Assembly: GCF_025153455.1 (NCBI RefSeq)
Contig: NZ_JANZNT010000001.1
Span: 1,364,001-1,428,000 of the forward strand
Reading direction: 5' to 3'
DNA from: Sphingomonas sp. BGYR3
GTDB lineage: Bacteria; Pseudomonadota; Alphaproteobacteria; Sphingomonadales; Sphingomonadaceae
DNA: 64,000 nt
Part shown: positions 19,295-28,464 of the stretch, piece after piece
Position numbering within the stretch: the stretch's first letter is position 1
Layout: every line of letters begins with the position of its first letter
Notes under the pieces: generated by a model
The model's database searches: none
Seen by the model: only the letters and a program-made list of their open reading frames with translations
Told to the model about the DNA's origin: nothing
Made by a program: the position numbers and the translations under genes

Positions 19295-20473
19295 ATGCTG
19301 CGCGTCCTCACCCTTGCCACGCTCTTTCCCGATGCCGCGCGCCCCAATTTCGGCGTGTTCGTCGAACGCCAGACGCTGGGCCTTGCCGCCCGCGACGGCG
19401 TGACGGTTCAGGTCGTCGCCCCGCGCGGCCTGCCCCCCTTTCCGCTCGACCGCATGGCCATCTATCGCACCCTCGCCGCGCAGCCGGCGCGGGAGCGGTG
19501 GAAGGACGTCACGGTCCACCGCCCCCGCTTCCTGAACCTGCCCGGCACGCATGGCCGCTGGCACGCCGCGATGCTGGTCCGTGCGCTGATCCCGGTGCTG
19601 AACGGCATCCGCCGCGACTTTCCGTTCGACGTGATCGACGCCGAATTCTTCTTTCCCGATGGCCCCGCCGCCGTGGCGCTCGGTCGGCATTTCGGCGTGC
19701 CCGTGTCGATCAAGGCGCGCGGGGCCGACATTCATCACTGGGGCACAGCGCCAGCAACGGCGGATCAGGTGATTGCCGCCGGACGCGCGGCGCATGGCCT
19801 GCTCGCGGTATCCGACGCCATGGCCGACGACATGGCCGCCCTTGGCATCCCCCGCCCGGCCGTCCACCGCACCGGCATCGACCGCGCCCTGTTCCATCCC
19901 CGCGACCGCACGGGCGGAAAGGCGGCGCTCGGCATCGCCGGCCCGCTGGTGGTCAGCATCGGCGCGCTCATTCCGCGCAAGGGGCATGACTTGGTCATCG
20001 ACGCCGTCGCCGCCCTGCCCGGCGTCACCCTGCTGATCGCGGGACAGGGGCCGGAACAGGCGGCGCTTCAGGCGCGGATCGACACCCTTGGCGCTGCGGA
20101 CCGCATCCGTCTGCTCGGCCCCCTGCCCCATGCCGATCTTCCCCCGCTGATCGCCGCCGCCGACGTCATGGCGCTCGCCTCGGCATCGGAGGGGCTGGCC
20201 AATGCCTGGGTCGAGGCGCTGGCCTGCGGCACGCCCATCGTCATTCCCGATGCGGGCGGCGCGCGCGAGGTGGTGGACCGCCCCGCTGCAGGCCGCATCG
20301 TCGATCGCTCTGCCCCCGCCATCGCTGCGGGCATCGCCGCGCTGCTGGCCAATCCGCCGGCGACCGCCGATGTCGTCGCCGCCGCCGATCCGTTCAGTTG
20401 GGATAGAAACGCGGCCGAACTCCACGCCCACCTTGCCGCGCTGGCCCGCAATGCCATAGGTCGCTTGACTTGA
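19295..20473 (+). CDS. Glycosyltransferase family 4 (GT-B fold)
   Basis: 392-residue retaining glycosyltransferase. The N-terminal domain starts with LRVLTLATLFPDAARPNFGVFVERQ, and the C-terminal nucleotide-sugar site includes GALIPRKGHDLVIDAVAAL, the SEGLANAWVEALACGTPIV block with its E-x7-E-like pattern and GGAREVV. The donor and acceptor are not evident; such enzymes build surface polysaccharide or glycolipids. No other glycan genes adjoin it. An outer-membrane protein gene follows on the same strand. Confidence 0.88.
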   Translation: MLRVLTLATLFPDAARPNFGVFVERQTLGLAARDGVTVQVVAPRGLPPFPLDRMAIYRTLAAQPARERWKDVTVHRPRFLNLPGTHGRWHAAMLVRALIPVLNGIRRDFPFDVIDAEFFFPDGPAAVALGRHFGVPVSIKARGADIHHWGTAPATADQVIAAGRAAHGLLAVSDAMADDMAALGIPRPAVHRTGIDRALFHPRDRTGGKAALGIAGPLVVSIGALIPRKGHDLVIDAVAALPGVTLLIAGQGPEQAALQARIDTLGAADRIRLLGPLPHADLPPLIAAADVMALASASEGLANAWVEALACGTPIVIPDAGGAREVVDRPAAGRIVDRSAPAIAAGIAALLANPPATADVVAAADPFSWDRNAAELHAHLAALARNAIGRLT

Positions 20474-20533
20474 TCGGGCGCTCGGCAAAATGACGCCAGC
20501 GTAACAAGGTTGTTTTTTCGGGGAGAGTATTGC

Positions 20534-21391
20534 GTGCGAAACATTGCGGCTGCTGCGCTTGGACTTGCCTTGGCCACCCCCGCAATGGCGCAGGACGCCC
20601 CGGTCGCGCCGCCCGCCGCGCAGCGCCCGGCCGGTCCGCCGCCCGGCGTCGGCGCCGATGGCTGGACCGTCTCGGTCGGCTTTGCCCCCGTCGTCTCGCC
20701 CGTGTGGCAGGGTTCGACTGATGCCGCCCTGTCGATCTTCCCCGATCTGCGCATCAATTACCGGGACGAATTCTTCGCCTCCGTCCCCGACGGCATTGGC
20801 TGGAATGCCGTGCGCGAACAGGGCTGGCGCGCCGGCCCGCTGGTCAAGCTGCGCTTCGGCCGGGACGAACGCAATGGCGGCTCGCCCTTTCTGGTCAGCG
20901 GCGGCAGCGATGCCCTGATCGGCCTGGGCAACATCCCCGCCGCGGGCGAGGCGGGCCTGTTCGTCGAAAAGCGGTTGGGCGCGCGCGAACAGGTGCGCCT
21001 GCGCACAGAGGTGCGTCAGGGCTTTGGCGGGCACGAGGCGCTGGTGATCGACCTGTCGGCCAGCCTTGGCGGCCGGGTGGGTCGCAACATCTGGTCGGTC
21101 GGCCCGCGCGCCACCCTGGCCGGGCGCGACTATGTACAGACCTATTTCGGCATCACCCCTGCGCAGTCGGCGGCCAGCGGCATTACCGCTTTTCGCGCCG
21201 ATGGCGGGTTGGTCTCGGTCGGCCTTGGCGGCACAGTCATCCGCCCGCTGTCCCGCACCTATGTGGTGACCCTGTTCGGCGGGGTCGACCGGCTCAGCGG
21301 CGATGCGGGTGGCTCCACGCTGGTTCAGGAACGCGGCCAGCGGATGCAGCTTGTCCTGGGCATCGGCCTCTCCCGCCGCTTCCGCCTCTGA
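20534..21391 (+). CDS. MipA/OmpV family outer-membrane protein
   Basis: 285-residue protein with signal peptide (cleavage after AMA at about residue 19) and a proline-rich linker before the barrel. Blocks such as VSVGFAPVVSPVWQGSTDAALSIFPDLRINYRDEFFAS, VGPRATLAGRDYVQTYFGITPAQS and the C-terminal LGIGLSRRFRL fit the MipA/OmpV family, barrels linked to peptidoglycan scaffolding or general porin roles. The GTG at 20534 is used, with GGGGAGAG upstream. Confidence 0.85.
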   Translation: MRNIAAAALGLALATPAMAQDAPVAPPAAQRPAGPPPGVGADGWTVSVGFAPVVSPVWQGSTDAALSIFPDLRINYRDEFFASVPDGIGWNAVREQGWRAGPLVKLRFGRDERNGGSPFLVSGGSDALIGLGNIPAAGEAGLFVEKRLGAREQVRLRTEVRQGFGGHEALVIDLSASLGGRVGRNIWSVGPRATLAGRDYVQTYFGITPAQSAASGITAFRADGGLVSVGLGGTVIRPLSRTYVVTLFGGVDRLSGDAGGSTLVQERGQRMQLVLGIGLSRRFRL

Positions 21392-21521
21392 TCCCCTTTC
21401 GCCGGAATTGACGGCCCCTGATTTTCGGGGGTGGATCAACCGCCCTACCCCTTTATGGTAGCGATATCGAACGGCGCGGACAACCGATCCGACGCTGACG
21501 GATCGAACGGAGGGGACGGGC

Positions 21522-22274
21522 ATGGGCCGCTGGATCGCATTGCTGCTGGGCGCGCTGTTGCTGACCGGGGCGTCCGCGCCGCCGCCACAGCCCGGCCTGC
21601 TGATCTTCACGCACAGCACCGGCTATCGCCACGCCTCGATCGAACCGGGCGCGGTTGCCATCGCCGCCCTTGCCCGGCAACGCGGCTATGCCGTCACCAC
21701 CAGCGCGGATCCGGCCATCTTCGACCGGGTGGACACGCTGCGCGGCTTTGCCGCCATCGTTCTGGTCAGCACGACGACCAAGCCGGACGATCCGGCCAGC
21801 GAATGGTTCGTCGGCCCCCGCCGCGACGCGTTTCAGGCTTATGTGCGCGGCGGCGGCGGCGTCGTCGGCATCCATGCGGCGGCCGATTCCCATTATCACT
21901 GGCCCTGGTATGGACAGATGATCGGCGGCTGGTTCGACAGCCATCCGCGCGGCACCCCGACCGCGCGCCTGCACCGGCACGACACCCGCCACCCCGCCAC
22001 CGCGCGCCTGCCCGACAGCTTCGACCGGGTGGACGAATGGTATTATTACAAGGACCGCGACCCCCGCTCGACCCTGCTGCTTACCTTCGATCCCGCCGGC
22101 ACCGGCGGGGCGGGCGTCAATCCAAAGCCGATTGCATGGGCGCACCGGTTCGACGGCGGCCGGGTATTCTATACCGGGCTCGGCCACACGGCGGACGGCT
22201 GGACCGATCCGGTGATGACCGCGCATCTGGCCGGCGGAATTGACTGGGCTGCTGGCCGCGCGGGCCGGCGCTGA
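21522..22274 (+). CDS. Exported ThuA-like domain protein
   Basis: 250-residue protein with an N-terminal signal sequence (MGRWIALLLGALLLTGASA). The ThuA/DUF1080-associated glutamine-amidotransferase-like fold is recognised by LIFTHSTGYRHASIEPG, the GGGGVVGIHAAADSHYHWPWY block and HPATARLP...DEWYYYKDRDPR. ThuA proteins are tied to trehalose and other sugar use, but the biochemical role is unsettled. Start at 21522 with GAGGGGACGGGC upstream. Region 22275-22443 downstream shows no convincing gene. Confidence 0.85.
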   Translation: MGRWIALLLGALLLTGASAPPPQPGLLIFTHSTGYRHASIEPGAVAIAALARQRGYAVTTSADPAIFDRVDTLRGFAAIVLVSTTTKPDDPASEWFVGPRRDAFQAYVRGGGGVVGIHAAADSHYHWPWYGQMIGGWFDSHPRGTPTARLHRHDTRHPATARLPDSFDRVDEWYYYKDRDPRSTLLLTFDPAGTGGAGVNPKPIAWAHRFDGGRVFYTGLGHTADGWTDPVMTAHLAGGIDWAAGRAGRR

Positions 22275-22443
22275 CCCGACCGTCGCATCCCGGACACCCG
22301 CTGGCGGCGATTCGCATCACCGCCCGCACGCGCGTCACGCGCAGCCTCGCCTGGAACGGCCAGCGCCGCGACATCGCCTTTGCGCCCGGCAAACCGTGGC
22401 AATGGCGCATTGGCGCGGATGGATGATGCGTGCGGGGTGAAGT

Positions 22444-22520
22444 TGGTCGGGACGACAGGATTCGAACCTGCGACCCCCACACCCCCAGTGTGATGCGCTA
22501 CCAGGCTGCGCTACGTCCCG
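22444..22520 (-). tRNA. tRNA-Pro (anticodon GGG)
   Basis: 77 nt including an encoded CCA. On the minus strand the acceptor arms CGGGACG and CGTCCCG pair fully, the D arm is GCGC/GCGC, the anticodon loop is CTGGGGG (GGG) on a TCACA/TGTGG stem, and the T loop is TTCGAAT between GCAGG and CCTGT. Confidence 0.97.
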
Positions 22521-22647
22521 ACCGAGGGGGTGCCCCTATGCCGAACGGGGGCGCGATGCAAGGGGCCATGCGGCATAACGCCGGTTGCGCGTCGGTCGGG
22601 CGCGTGATAGCGCGCGGCTTGAAGCGGGCGGCCGGGGCCGTGCCGCG

Positions 22648-23010
22648 ATGACAGGTTTCGTAACCACGATGTTCATTCCCTCCGCTTTTGCTCAGACCTC
22701 GGCCGGCGCTGCCGCTGGTGGCGGCACCATGGCCGGCATCATCTCGATGGCGCCGCTGCTCCTGATCTTCGTCGCCTTCTATTTCCTGATGATCCGCCCG
22801 CAGCAGCGGCAGATGAAGCAGCTGCGCGAAGCCGTGGCCGCGGTGAAAAAGGGCGATACCGTGGTCACCGCCGGCGGCCTGGTGGGCAAGGTGCTGCGGG
22901 TCGAGGACGCGCATGTCGAGCTGGAGCTTGGCCCGAACGTCAAGGTGCGCGCGGTCAAGGCGACGCTGGCCGAGGTTCAGCCGCTGGGCGGCAAGCCGGC
23001 GAACGACTGA
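22648..23010 (+). CDS. yajC: Preprotein translocase subunit YajC
   Basis: 120-residue inner-membrane protein of the SecDF-YajC accessory complex. One hydrophobic helix (MAPLLLIFVAFYFLMIRP) is followed by the conserved QQRQMKQLREAVAAVKKGDTVVTAGGLVGKV and a basic/hydrophobic tail. The start may instead be the ATG at 22669 (MFIPSAFAQ), closer to the usual family start; neither has a strong Shine-Dalgarno. It is followed by secD after 4 bp. Confidence 0.93.
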   Translation: MTGFVTTMFIPSAFAQTSAGAAAGGGTMAGIISMAPLLLIFVAFYFLMIRPQQRQMKQLREAVAAVKKGDTVVTAGGLVGKVLRVEDAHVELELGPNVKVRAVKATLAEVQPLGGKPAND

Positions 23011-23014
23011 TCCC

Positions 23015-24616
23015 ATGCTCGACTTCCCAAGCTGGAAGAAGTGGCTGACCTGGGCCACGGTCATCGTCGTTTCGCTGCTGGCGGTGCCCAGCCTGCTGCC
23101 CGAAAACATCCGTCAACAGGCGCCTGCATGGGTGCCGATGCCTGCGGTTAACCTGGGCCTCGACCTTGCGGGCGGCAGCTACATCCTGCTTGAGGCAAAG
23201 ACCGAGGATGTGGCCACCAACCGCCTCGAATCGATGCGCGATCAGGTTCAGACCTCGCTTGGCAAGGCGCCGCGCATCGGCGTTGGCGACATTTCCGTCC
23301 GCGACGGCCGGGTCAGCTTCCTGCTGCGCGACGCAAGCCAGGTCGATGCCGCGCGCCAGCGGCTGCTGGACGACGGCCTGATCGGCAGCGGCGCGGGTCT
23401 GACCGGCCAGCGCGAATGGGACCTCAACGTCGTCGACACGCAGCGGTTCGTGATCACCCCCACCAGCGCGGGCGAGGCTCAGGCGGTGGAACGGGCGATG
23501 CAGGACGCGACCGAAGTCGTCCGCCGCCGCATCGACGAACTGGGCACCCGCGAACCCACGATCATCCGTCAGGGCGCGAACCGCATCGTCGTGCAGGTCC
23601 CCGGGCTTCAGAATCCGGAGGAGCTGAAAGCGCTGCTCGGCCGCACCGCGCGGCTTGAATTCAAGATGGTGGACGAAAACGCCGATCCCGCGCTGGTGGC
23701 GCAGGGCCGCGCCCCCGTCGGCAGCGAAATCCTGCCCTATCCCGCCTTTCAGCAGCGGATCGCGCTCAAGCGGCAGACGATCATTTCCGGCGAACAGCTG
23801 ACCGACGCGCGTCAGGAATTCAGCCCCGAAACCGGCGCGCCGATCGTCACCATGCGCTTCGACACCACCGGCGGCCGCGCCTTTGCGCGCACCACCGCCC
23901 AGAATGTCGGCAAGCGGTTTGCGATCATCGTCGACGATGTCGTCATCTCCGCCCCCTCGATCCGCAGCGAGATCCTGGGCGGCAGCGCGCTGATCGAGGG
24001 TGGGTTCACCGTCGAAAGCGCCAATCAGCTGGCCATCGCCCTGCGTTCGGGAAAGCTGCCCGTTGACCTGACCGTGATCGAGGAATCGACGATCAGCCCG
24101 GAACTGGGTGCCGATTCGATCCGCTCTGGCGTGATCGCGGGCATTGTCGGCACGGGCGCGGTCGTGATCCTGATGCTGGTCGCGTATCTGCGCTTTGGCG
24201 TCTATGCCAATATCGCGCTGGTCGTGAACGTCCTGATGATCATCGGCATCATGGCGATCTTCAACGCGACGCTGACCCTGCCCGGCATCGCCGGCTTCGT
24301 GCTGACCATCGGCGCGGCGGTGGACGCCAACGTGCTGATCAACGAACGCATCCGCGAGGAACAGCGGCGCGGCCGCACCGTCATCGCCTCGGTCGAGTTC
24401 GGGTACAAGGAGGCGAGCCGCGCCATCTTCGACGCGAACGTCACCAACGTGATCGCCGCGATCATCATGTTCGTGTTCGGTGCCGGCCCGGTCCGCGGCT
24501 TTGCCGTGGTGCTGACCATCGGCATCGTCACCTCCGTCTTTACCGCCGTCACCTTCACGCGCCTGATGGTCGCTGAATGGCTGAAGAAGAACCGGCCGAA
24601 ACAGCTTGTGATCTGA
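23015..24616 (+). CDS. secD: Protein translocase subunit SecD
   Basis: 533-residue RND-like membrane protein that uses the proton gradient to pull exported proteins through SecYEG. There is one N-terminal helix, then the P1 periplasmic domain, with the D1-type motif NLGLDLAGGSYILLE at about residue 50, RRIDELGTREPTI, and a C-terminal five-helix block including GIVGTGAVVILMLVAYLRFG, TIGAAVDANVLINERIREE and FVFGAGPVRGFAVVLTIGI. The operon is yajC-secD-secF. Confidence 0.97.
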   Translation: MLDFPSWKKWLTWATVIVVSLLAVPSLLPENIRQQAPAWVPMPAVNLGLDLAGGSYILLEAKTEDVATNRLESMRDQVQTSLGKAPRIGVGDISVRDGRVSFLLRDASQVDAARQRLLDDGLIGSGAGLTGQREWDLNVVDTQRFVITPTSAGEAQAVERAMQDATEVVRRRIDELGTREPTIIRQGANRIVVQVPGLQNPEELKALLGRTARLEFKMVDENADPALVAQGRAPVGSEILPYPAFQQRIALKRQTIISGEQLTDARQEFSPETGAPIVTMRFDTTGGRAFARTTAQNVGKRFAIIVDDVVISAPSIRSEILGGSALIEGGFTVESANQLAIALRSGKLPVDLTVIEESTISPELGADSIRSGVIAGIVGTGAVVILMLVAYLRFGVYANIALVVNVLMIIGIMAIFNATLTLPGIAGFVLTIGAAVDANVLINERIREEQRRGRTVIASVEFGYKEASRAIFDANVTNVIAAIIMFVFGAGPVRGFAVVLTIGIVTSVFTAVTFTRLMVAEWLKKNRPKQLVI

Positions 24617-24626
24617 GGAACCGGTC

Positions 24627-25598
24627 ATGCGTCCCCTGAAACTCGTCCCCGACACGGTGAACATCGACTGGCTGCGCTGGCGTCATATCGCCGGCGTGAT
24701 CAGCATCGCGATGGTCATCGCCTCGATCGCCATGCTGACGGTGCGCGGCCTCAATTTCGGCATCGACTTTGTCGGCGGCCAGACGGTGCGCGTCACCTTT
24801 TCCCAGAATGTTCAGATCGACCAGCTGCGCGAGCGTGTCGATTCGCTCGGCCTTGGCGATTCCACCATTCAGCAGTTCGGGTCGGACCGCGACATCGCGA
24901 TCCGCCTGCCGGTGCCCAAGGGCGGCGACGAAGCCGCCAGCGCCAGCGCCGCCCGCGTCCGCCAGCTGATTACCACCAACTATCCCGGCGCAAAGATCGG
25001 CTCGGTCGAAGCAGTGTCGGGCAAGGTGTCGGGCGAATTGTTCACCAAGGGCGCACTGGCCCTCGGCCTCGCGATGATCGCCATCGCCATCTATATCTGG
25101 GTACGGTTCGAATGGCAGTTCGGCGTCGGCGCGCTGCTTGCGCTGGCACAGGACATGATCGTCACCCTGGGCTTCTTCGCCGCGACCCAGCTTGAATTCA
25201 ACCTCAACACCATCGCCGCCCTGCTGACGATCATCGGCTATTCGCTGAATGACAAGATCGTGATCTTTGACCGCGTCCGCGAAAATCTGCGCAAATATCG
25301 CAAGATGGAAATCGTGCCGCTGCTCAACCTCTCGATCAACGAAACGCTGGCCCGCACGGTGATGACGTCGATGACGCTGATCCTCGCCCTGTCGGCGCTG
25401 GTGTTCATCGGGCCGGACGTGATCTTCGGCTTCTCGGTCGCCATGTGGCTGGGCATCGTGATCGGCACCTGGTCGTCGATGTTCGTCGGCAACGGCATCC
25501 TCATCCAGTTCAAGGTCGGGCCGGAAAGCTTCAACAAGAAAGCGACCGCCGGACCCGCCGGTGCCGAACGGATCGGCGGCGACGGCGCTCAGGTCTGA
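24627..25598 (+). CDS. secF: Protein translocase subunit SecF
   Basis: 323-residue partner of SecD. Features are GLNFGIDFVGGQTVRVTF after the first helix, and the C-terminal block with SLNDKIVIFDRVRENLRK and NLSINETLARTVMTSMTLILALSALV. It starts 10 bp after secD with GAGGAACCGGTC upstream. An MTH938-like gene follows after 34 bp. Confidence 0.97.
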   Translation: MRPLKLVPDTVNIDWLRWRHIAGVISIAMVIASIAMLTVRGLNFGIDFVGGQTVRVTFSQNVQIDQLRERVDSLGLGDSTIQQFGSDRDIAIRLPVPKGGDEAASASAARVRQLITTNYPGAKIGSVEAVSGKVSGELFTKGALALGLAMIAIAIYIWVRFEWQFGVGALLALAQDMIVTLGFFAATQLEFNLNTIAALLTIIGYSLNDKIVIFDRVRENLRKYRKMEIVPLLNLSINETLARTVMTSMTLILALSALVFIGPDVIFGFSVAMWLGIVIGTWSSMFVGNGILIQFKVGPESFNKKATAGPAGAERIGGDGAQV

Positions 25599-25632
25599 CG
25601 CCGCGCCGCGCTGAACAGGGGGTATCGGCCCG

Positions 25633-26010
25633 ATGGTCAATCTCACCCGCGATCAACGCGGCACCGGGCCGCTGATCTCCGGCATTGTCGGGCGCGGCTT
25701 CCGCGTCGATGGCGGCGTCTATGAAGGGCTGGCGATCACGCCCGAACGCGCCGATGGCTGGTCGCCGCCGCCGCTGGACGCGCTTGGCATCGACGCCCTC
25801 GCCCCGCTGCTGACGCTTAATCCGCAGCCGGAATTTGTGATCATCGGCACGGGCGGCACGATGCAGCGCCCGCCCGCCGCGCTGATCGCGGCGCTGGATG
25901 CGCGCGGCATCGGGCTTGAATTCATGGACAGCCGCGCCGCCGCCCGCGCCTGGGGCGTGCTCAGGGCCGAACTGCGCTGGGTCGCGGCCGCGCTCTATCC
26001 GCTCGAATGA
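25633..26010 (+). CDS. MTH938/NDUFAF3-like domain protein (DUF498)
   Basis: 125-residue single-domain protein. The motifs FVIIGTGGTMQRPP and ARAWGVLRAELRWVAAALYPLE are those of the MTH938 family; the mitochondrial relative NDUFAF3 helps complex I assembly, but the bacterial role is unknown. The position directly after secF is common in alphaproteobacteria from memory. It converges on the ROK kinase gene with a 12-bp gap. Confidence 0.88.
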   Translation: MVNLTRDQRGTGPLISGIVGRGFRVDGGVYEGLAITPERADGWSPPPLDALGIDALAPLLTLNPQPEFVIIGTGGTMQRPPAALIAALDARGIGLEFMDSRAAARAWGVLRAELRWVAAALYPLE

Positions 26011-26022
26011 CGCCTTGCCGCG

Positions 26023-26916
26023 TCAGGCCTCGGCCAGCGCGCTCATCGCCATCGCAATCGGCCCCAGCGGCCCCGCCTGCCCGCCCAGCGCCGGCACGAC
26101 GATATAGGGTTGGTCATCCGGGATGGGGACATAACCGTTGATGCTCTGACGCAGCATCGGCTCGATCCGGGGCAGCAATTGCGGCTGCCGCCCGAACACG
26201 CCGCCGCCAATCGCGATGCGGCGCGGCCCGGCGGTCACGACCAGTGCATGGCACAGACAGGTGACGGCATGGGCCACCCGGTCCCACACCGGATCGTCGG
26301 GGGCCAGCGACGCCATGTCGCGCCCGGCCATCGCCCGCGCCAGCCCGCCGCCGCCGGCCATCCCCTCGACGCAATCGTCGTGAAAGGGGCAACCGCTCGG
26401 CATCGTATCCCCGGCCAGGCGCGGGACGCGCAAATGCCCCAGCTCGCAATGGCCAAGCCCGCGCGTCGGCCGCCCGTTGACGATCAGGCCGACGCCAACC
26501 CCCGTGCCCACGGTGATATAGGCGAAATCGTCCATCCCCTGCCCCGCGCCCCAGCGCATTTCGGCCATCGCCGCGCCGTTCACATCGGTGTCGAACGCCA
26601 CCGGCACCTGCGCCACCGCGGCCAGCGGGCGCAACAGGTCGGTCATCGGCCAGCCGGGCTTGGGCGTCTGGGTGATATAGCCATAGGTGGGCGATGACGG
26701 GTTCAGGTCGATCGGCCCGAAACTCGCCACGCCAAGCGCGGCATAGGGCGTCTGTTCTGCCCATTCGGTCAGGATCGCGGTCAACGCCGCCAGCGTCGTC
26801 TCCGGCGCCTCGGTCGGCACCTCGCGCTGGTCCAGCACCCCGTCCGGTCCGGTGGCCAGCGTGCAGATGCACTTGGTCCCGCCCAGCTCGATCCCCGCCA
26901 CTCTCGTTGCCGTCAT
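26023..26916 (-). CDS. ROK-family sugar kinase (fructokinase-like)
   Basis: 297-residue cytoplasmic kinase. The phosphate loop is GIELGGTKCICTLA; the catalytic aspartate is in FDTDVNGAAMAE; the ROK zinc site is GHCELGHLRVPR...SGCPFHDDCVEGMAGG, whose C-P-x-H-x-x-C pattern is typical of fructokinases of this family. ATP-dependent phosphorylation of fructose is the best guess, though mannose or glucose cannot be excluded. No sugar transporter adjoins it. Confidence 0.88.
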   Translation of the reverse strand: MTATRVAGIELGGTKCICTLATGPDGVLDQREVPTEAPETTLAALTAILTEWAEQTPYAALGVASFGPIDLNPSSPTYGYITQTPKPGWPMTDLLRPLAAVAQVPVAFDTDVNGAAMAEMRWGAGQGMDDFAYITVGTGVGVGLIVNGRPTRGLGHCELGHLRVPRLAGDTMPSGCPFHDDCVEGMAGGGGLARAMAGRDMASLAPDDPVWDRVAHAVTCLCHALVVTAGPRRIAIGGGVFGRQPQLLPRIEPMLRQSINGYVPIPDDQPYIVVPALGGQAGPLGPIAMAMSALAEA

Positions 26917-27015
26917 GCGCGCTCCGCCCGTTGAACGCGCACCCGATGCGCTGGCGATGCGGGGTCGTCAACCGGCCCGTGCGGCACGGCCCCGAAAATC
27001 CGGGTCAGGCGTGGC

Positions 27016-28464
27016 TCACAGGCCCAGCTGATCCCGGTCCACCGTCGCCGCGACCAGCTCGGCCCGCGCCGCCGACCGGGCATATTGCGCATCCAGCCGG
27101 CGCAGCTGCGCGTCCGCCGCCGCTTCCTCGCGCAGATTGACCAGGATGAAATCGCTGACGCCCAGCGTGAACCGCCGCCGCTCCGCCTCGGCCATGCGCG
27201 TCGCCAGCGCCGCCTCGTCCGCCGCCAGCCCGGCCAGCTTTTCCGCCGCCTGCACCTGAATGGCCAGGCCGTTGACCTCCACCAGGATCTGGTCCTCGAT
27301 CAACTGGCGGCGACGGCGCAGCGCATCGGCCTCGGCCTGTGCCTCGGCAATCCGCCCGCGCGCGGCCCGCCGTTCCAGCGGCAGCGAAAACTTCACCCCG
27401 ACAATCGCCTCGGTCGGCGTCTTGGTATCGCCGCCCAGCCCGACCGGCCCGACATCCTTGGACAATTCGCCCTTCAGGTCCAGGCGCGGCCGCATGTCGT
27501 TTTCCGCCAGCCGGCGGCGCTGCTCATTCTGGTCCAGCCGCACCAGGATCGCGTCCAGATCGGGCCGCTCCACCCGCCGGCCCAGATCGCGGGTCAGCGG
27601 CGGCAACTCGAATGCTGGGAATTCGCGCGGCAATTGTTCGGCCAGCGGCACCATCGGCTCGCCATTGGCATCGCGCAGGAAAAAGGACAGGGCATTGGCC
27701 GCCGCTTCCAGCTGCTGTTGCGACCGGACCAGCAATGACTGACGCCGGACGATGTTCTGGCGGTTTTCCGTGCCCAGAATGTCGGGCCGCGCGCCCAGCT
27801 GGATCTGCCGCTCGATCGACTGCTGCCGCTCGCTCGCCAGGGTCAGCAGGTCGCGATAGACGGCCACGCGCTGCCCCGCCGCCACCCAGTCCTGATAGGC
27901 GGCGATGGCCCGGCGCTGCACGCCGATCGCCACCATCTCGCGGTCCAGACGGGCCAGGTCGATATCGCGGTCGGCCAGGCCGACACCGGTGCGCCGCGCA
28001 TCGATCCACCGGTCGCGCATCAGCGAAAATACCGCGCCCACCTTCACCTCGCCCAGCCGGTTGGTGAATCGGTCGCCATAATATTCGGGAAAATCCCCGC
28101 GCGACACGCGATAGGCGCCGTACAGCGCGCCGCCATTGGTCTGCAGCGGGCGCGTCACCTGACCTTCTACATAGCTGCCGTCATAATAGCCCAGCAGCCG
28201 CGAACTCGCATCGCCTTCGAACAACAGGTCGAACGCCCCGCGCGCGGACAGCGCCTTGCCGTCCGCCGCCCGTTCCTTGGCCATCGCCTCGAGGATCGCG
28301 GGCGCATGGGTCGCCGATGACCGCAGCACCGCATCCAGCGTCAGCACGCCGGTCCGGCCCGGCTCGGCCACGGGCGGCGGCGGCGCAACCGGATCCATGG
28401 TCTGCGCCCACACGGCACCCGGCGTCAGCGCCAGCAGGGTCGCGACCAGCGCGCCGCGCATCAT
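27016..28464 (-). CDS. TolC-like outer-membrane efflux/secretion channel
   Basis: 482-residue protein with signal peptide (MMRGALVATLLALTPGAVWA) and two coiled, alanine/glutamine/arginine-rich regions typical of the TolC alpha-barrel (for example ATRMAEAERRRFTLGVSDFILVN, the usual R-x-x-GxSDxxxVN repeat marker). The ATG at 28464 overlaps the stop of the HlyD-like gene (ATGA). It is the last gene of the ABC-HlyD-TolC operon, so it should supply the outer-membrane exit. Confidence 0.88.
   Translation of the reverse strand: MMRGALVATLLALTPGAVWAQTMDPVAPPPPVAEPGRTGVLTLDAVLRSSATHAPAILEAMAKERAADGKALSARGAFDLLFEGDASSRLLGYYDGSYVEGQVTRPLQTNGGALYGAYRVSRGDFPEYYGDRFTNRLGEVKVGAVFSLMRDRWIDARRTGVGLADRDIDLARLDREMVAIGVQRRAIAAYQDWVAAGQRVAVYRDLLTLASERQQSIERQIQLGARPDILGTENRQNIVRRQSLLVRSQQQLEAAANALSFFLRDANGEPMVPLAEQLPREFPAFELPPLTRDLGRRVERPDLDAILVRLDQNEQRRRLAENDMRPRLDLKGELSKDVGPVGLGGDTKTPTEAIVGVKFSLPLERRAARGRIAEAQAEADALRRRRQLIEDQILVEVNGLAIQVQAAEKLAGLAADEAALATRMAEAERRRFTLGVSDFILVNLREEAAADAQLRRLDAQYARSAARAELVAATVDRDQLGL

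Noticed and set aside
22275..22443. Possible short coding remnant (RITARTRVTRSLAWNG... frame) after the ThuA gene
   Set aside because: No start, no ribosome-binding site and no recognised family; could be chance or a decayed tail.
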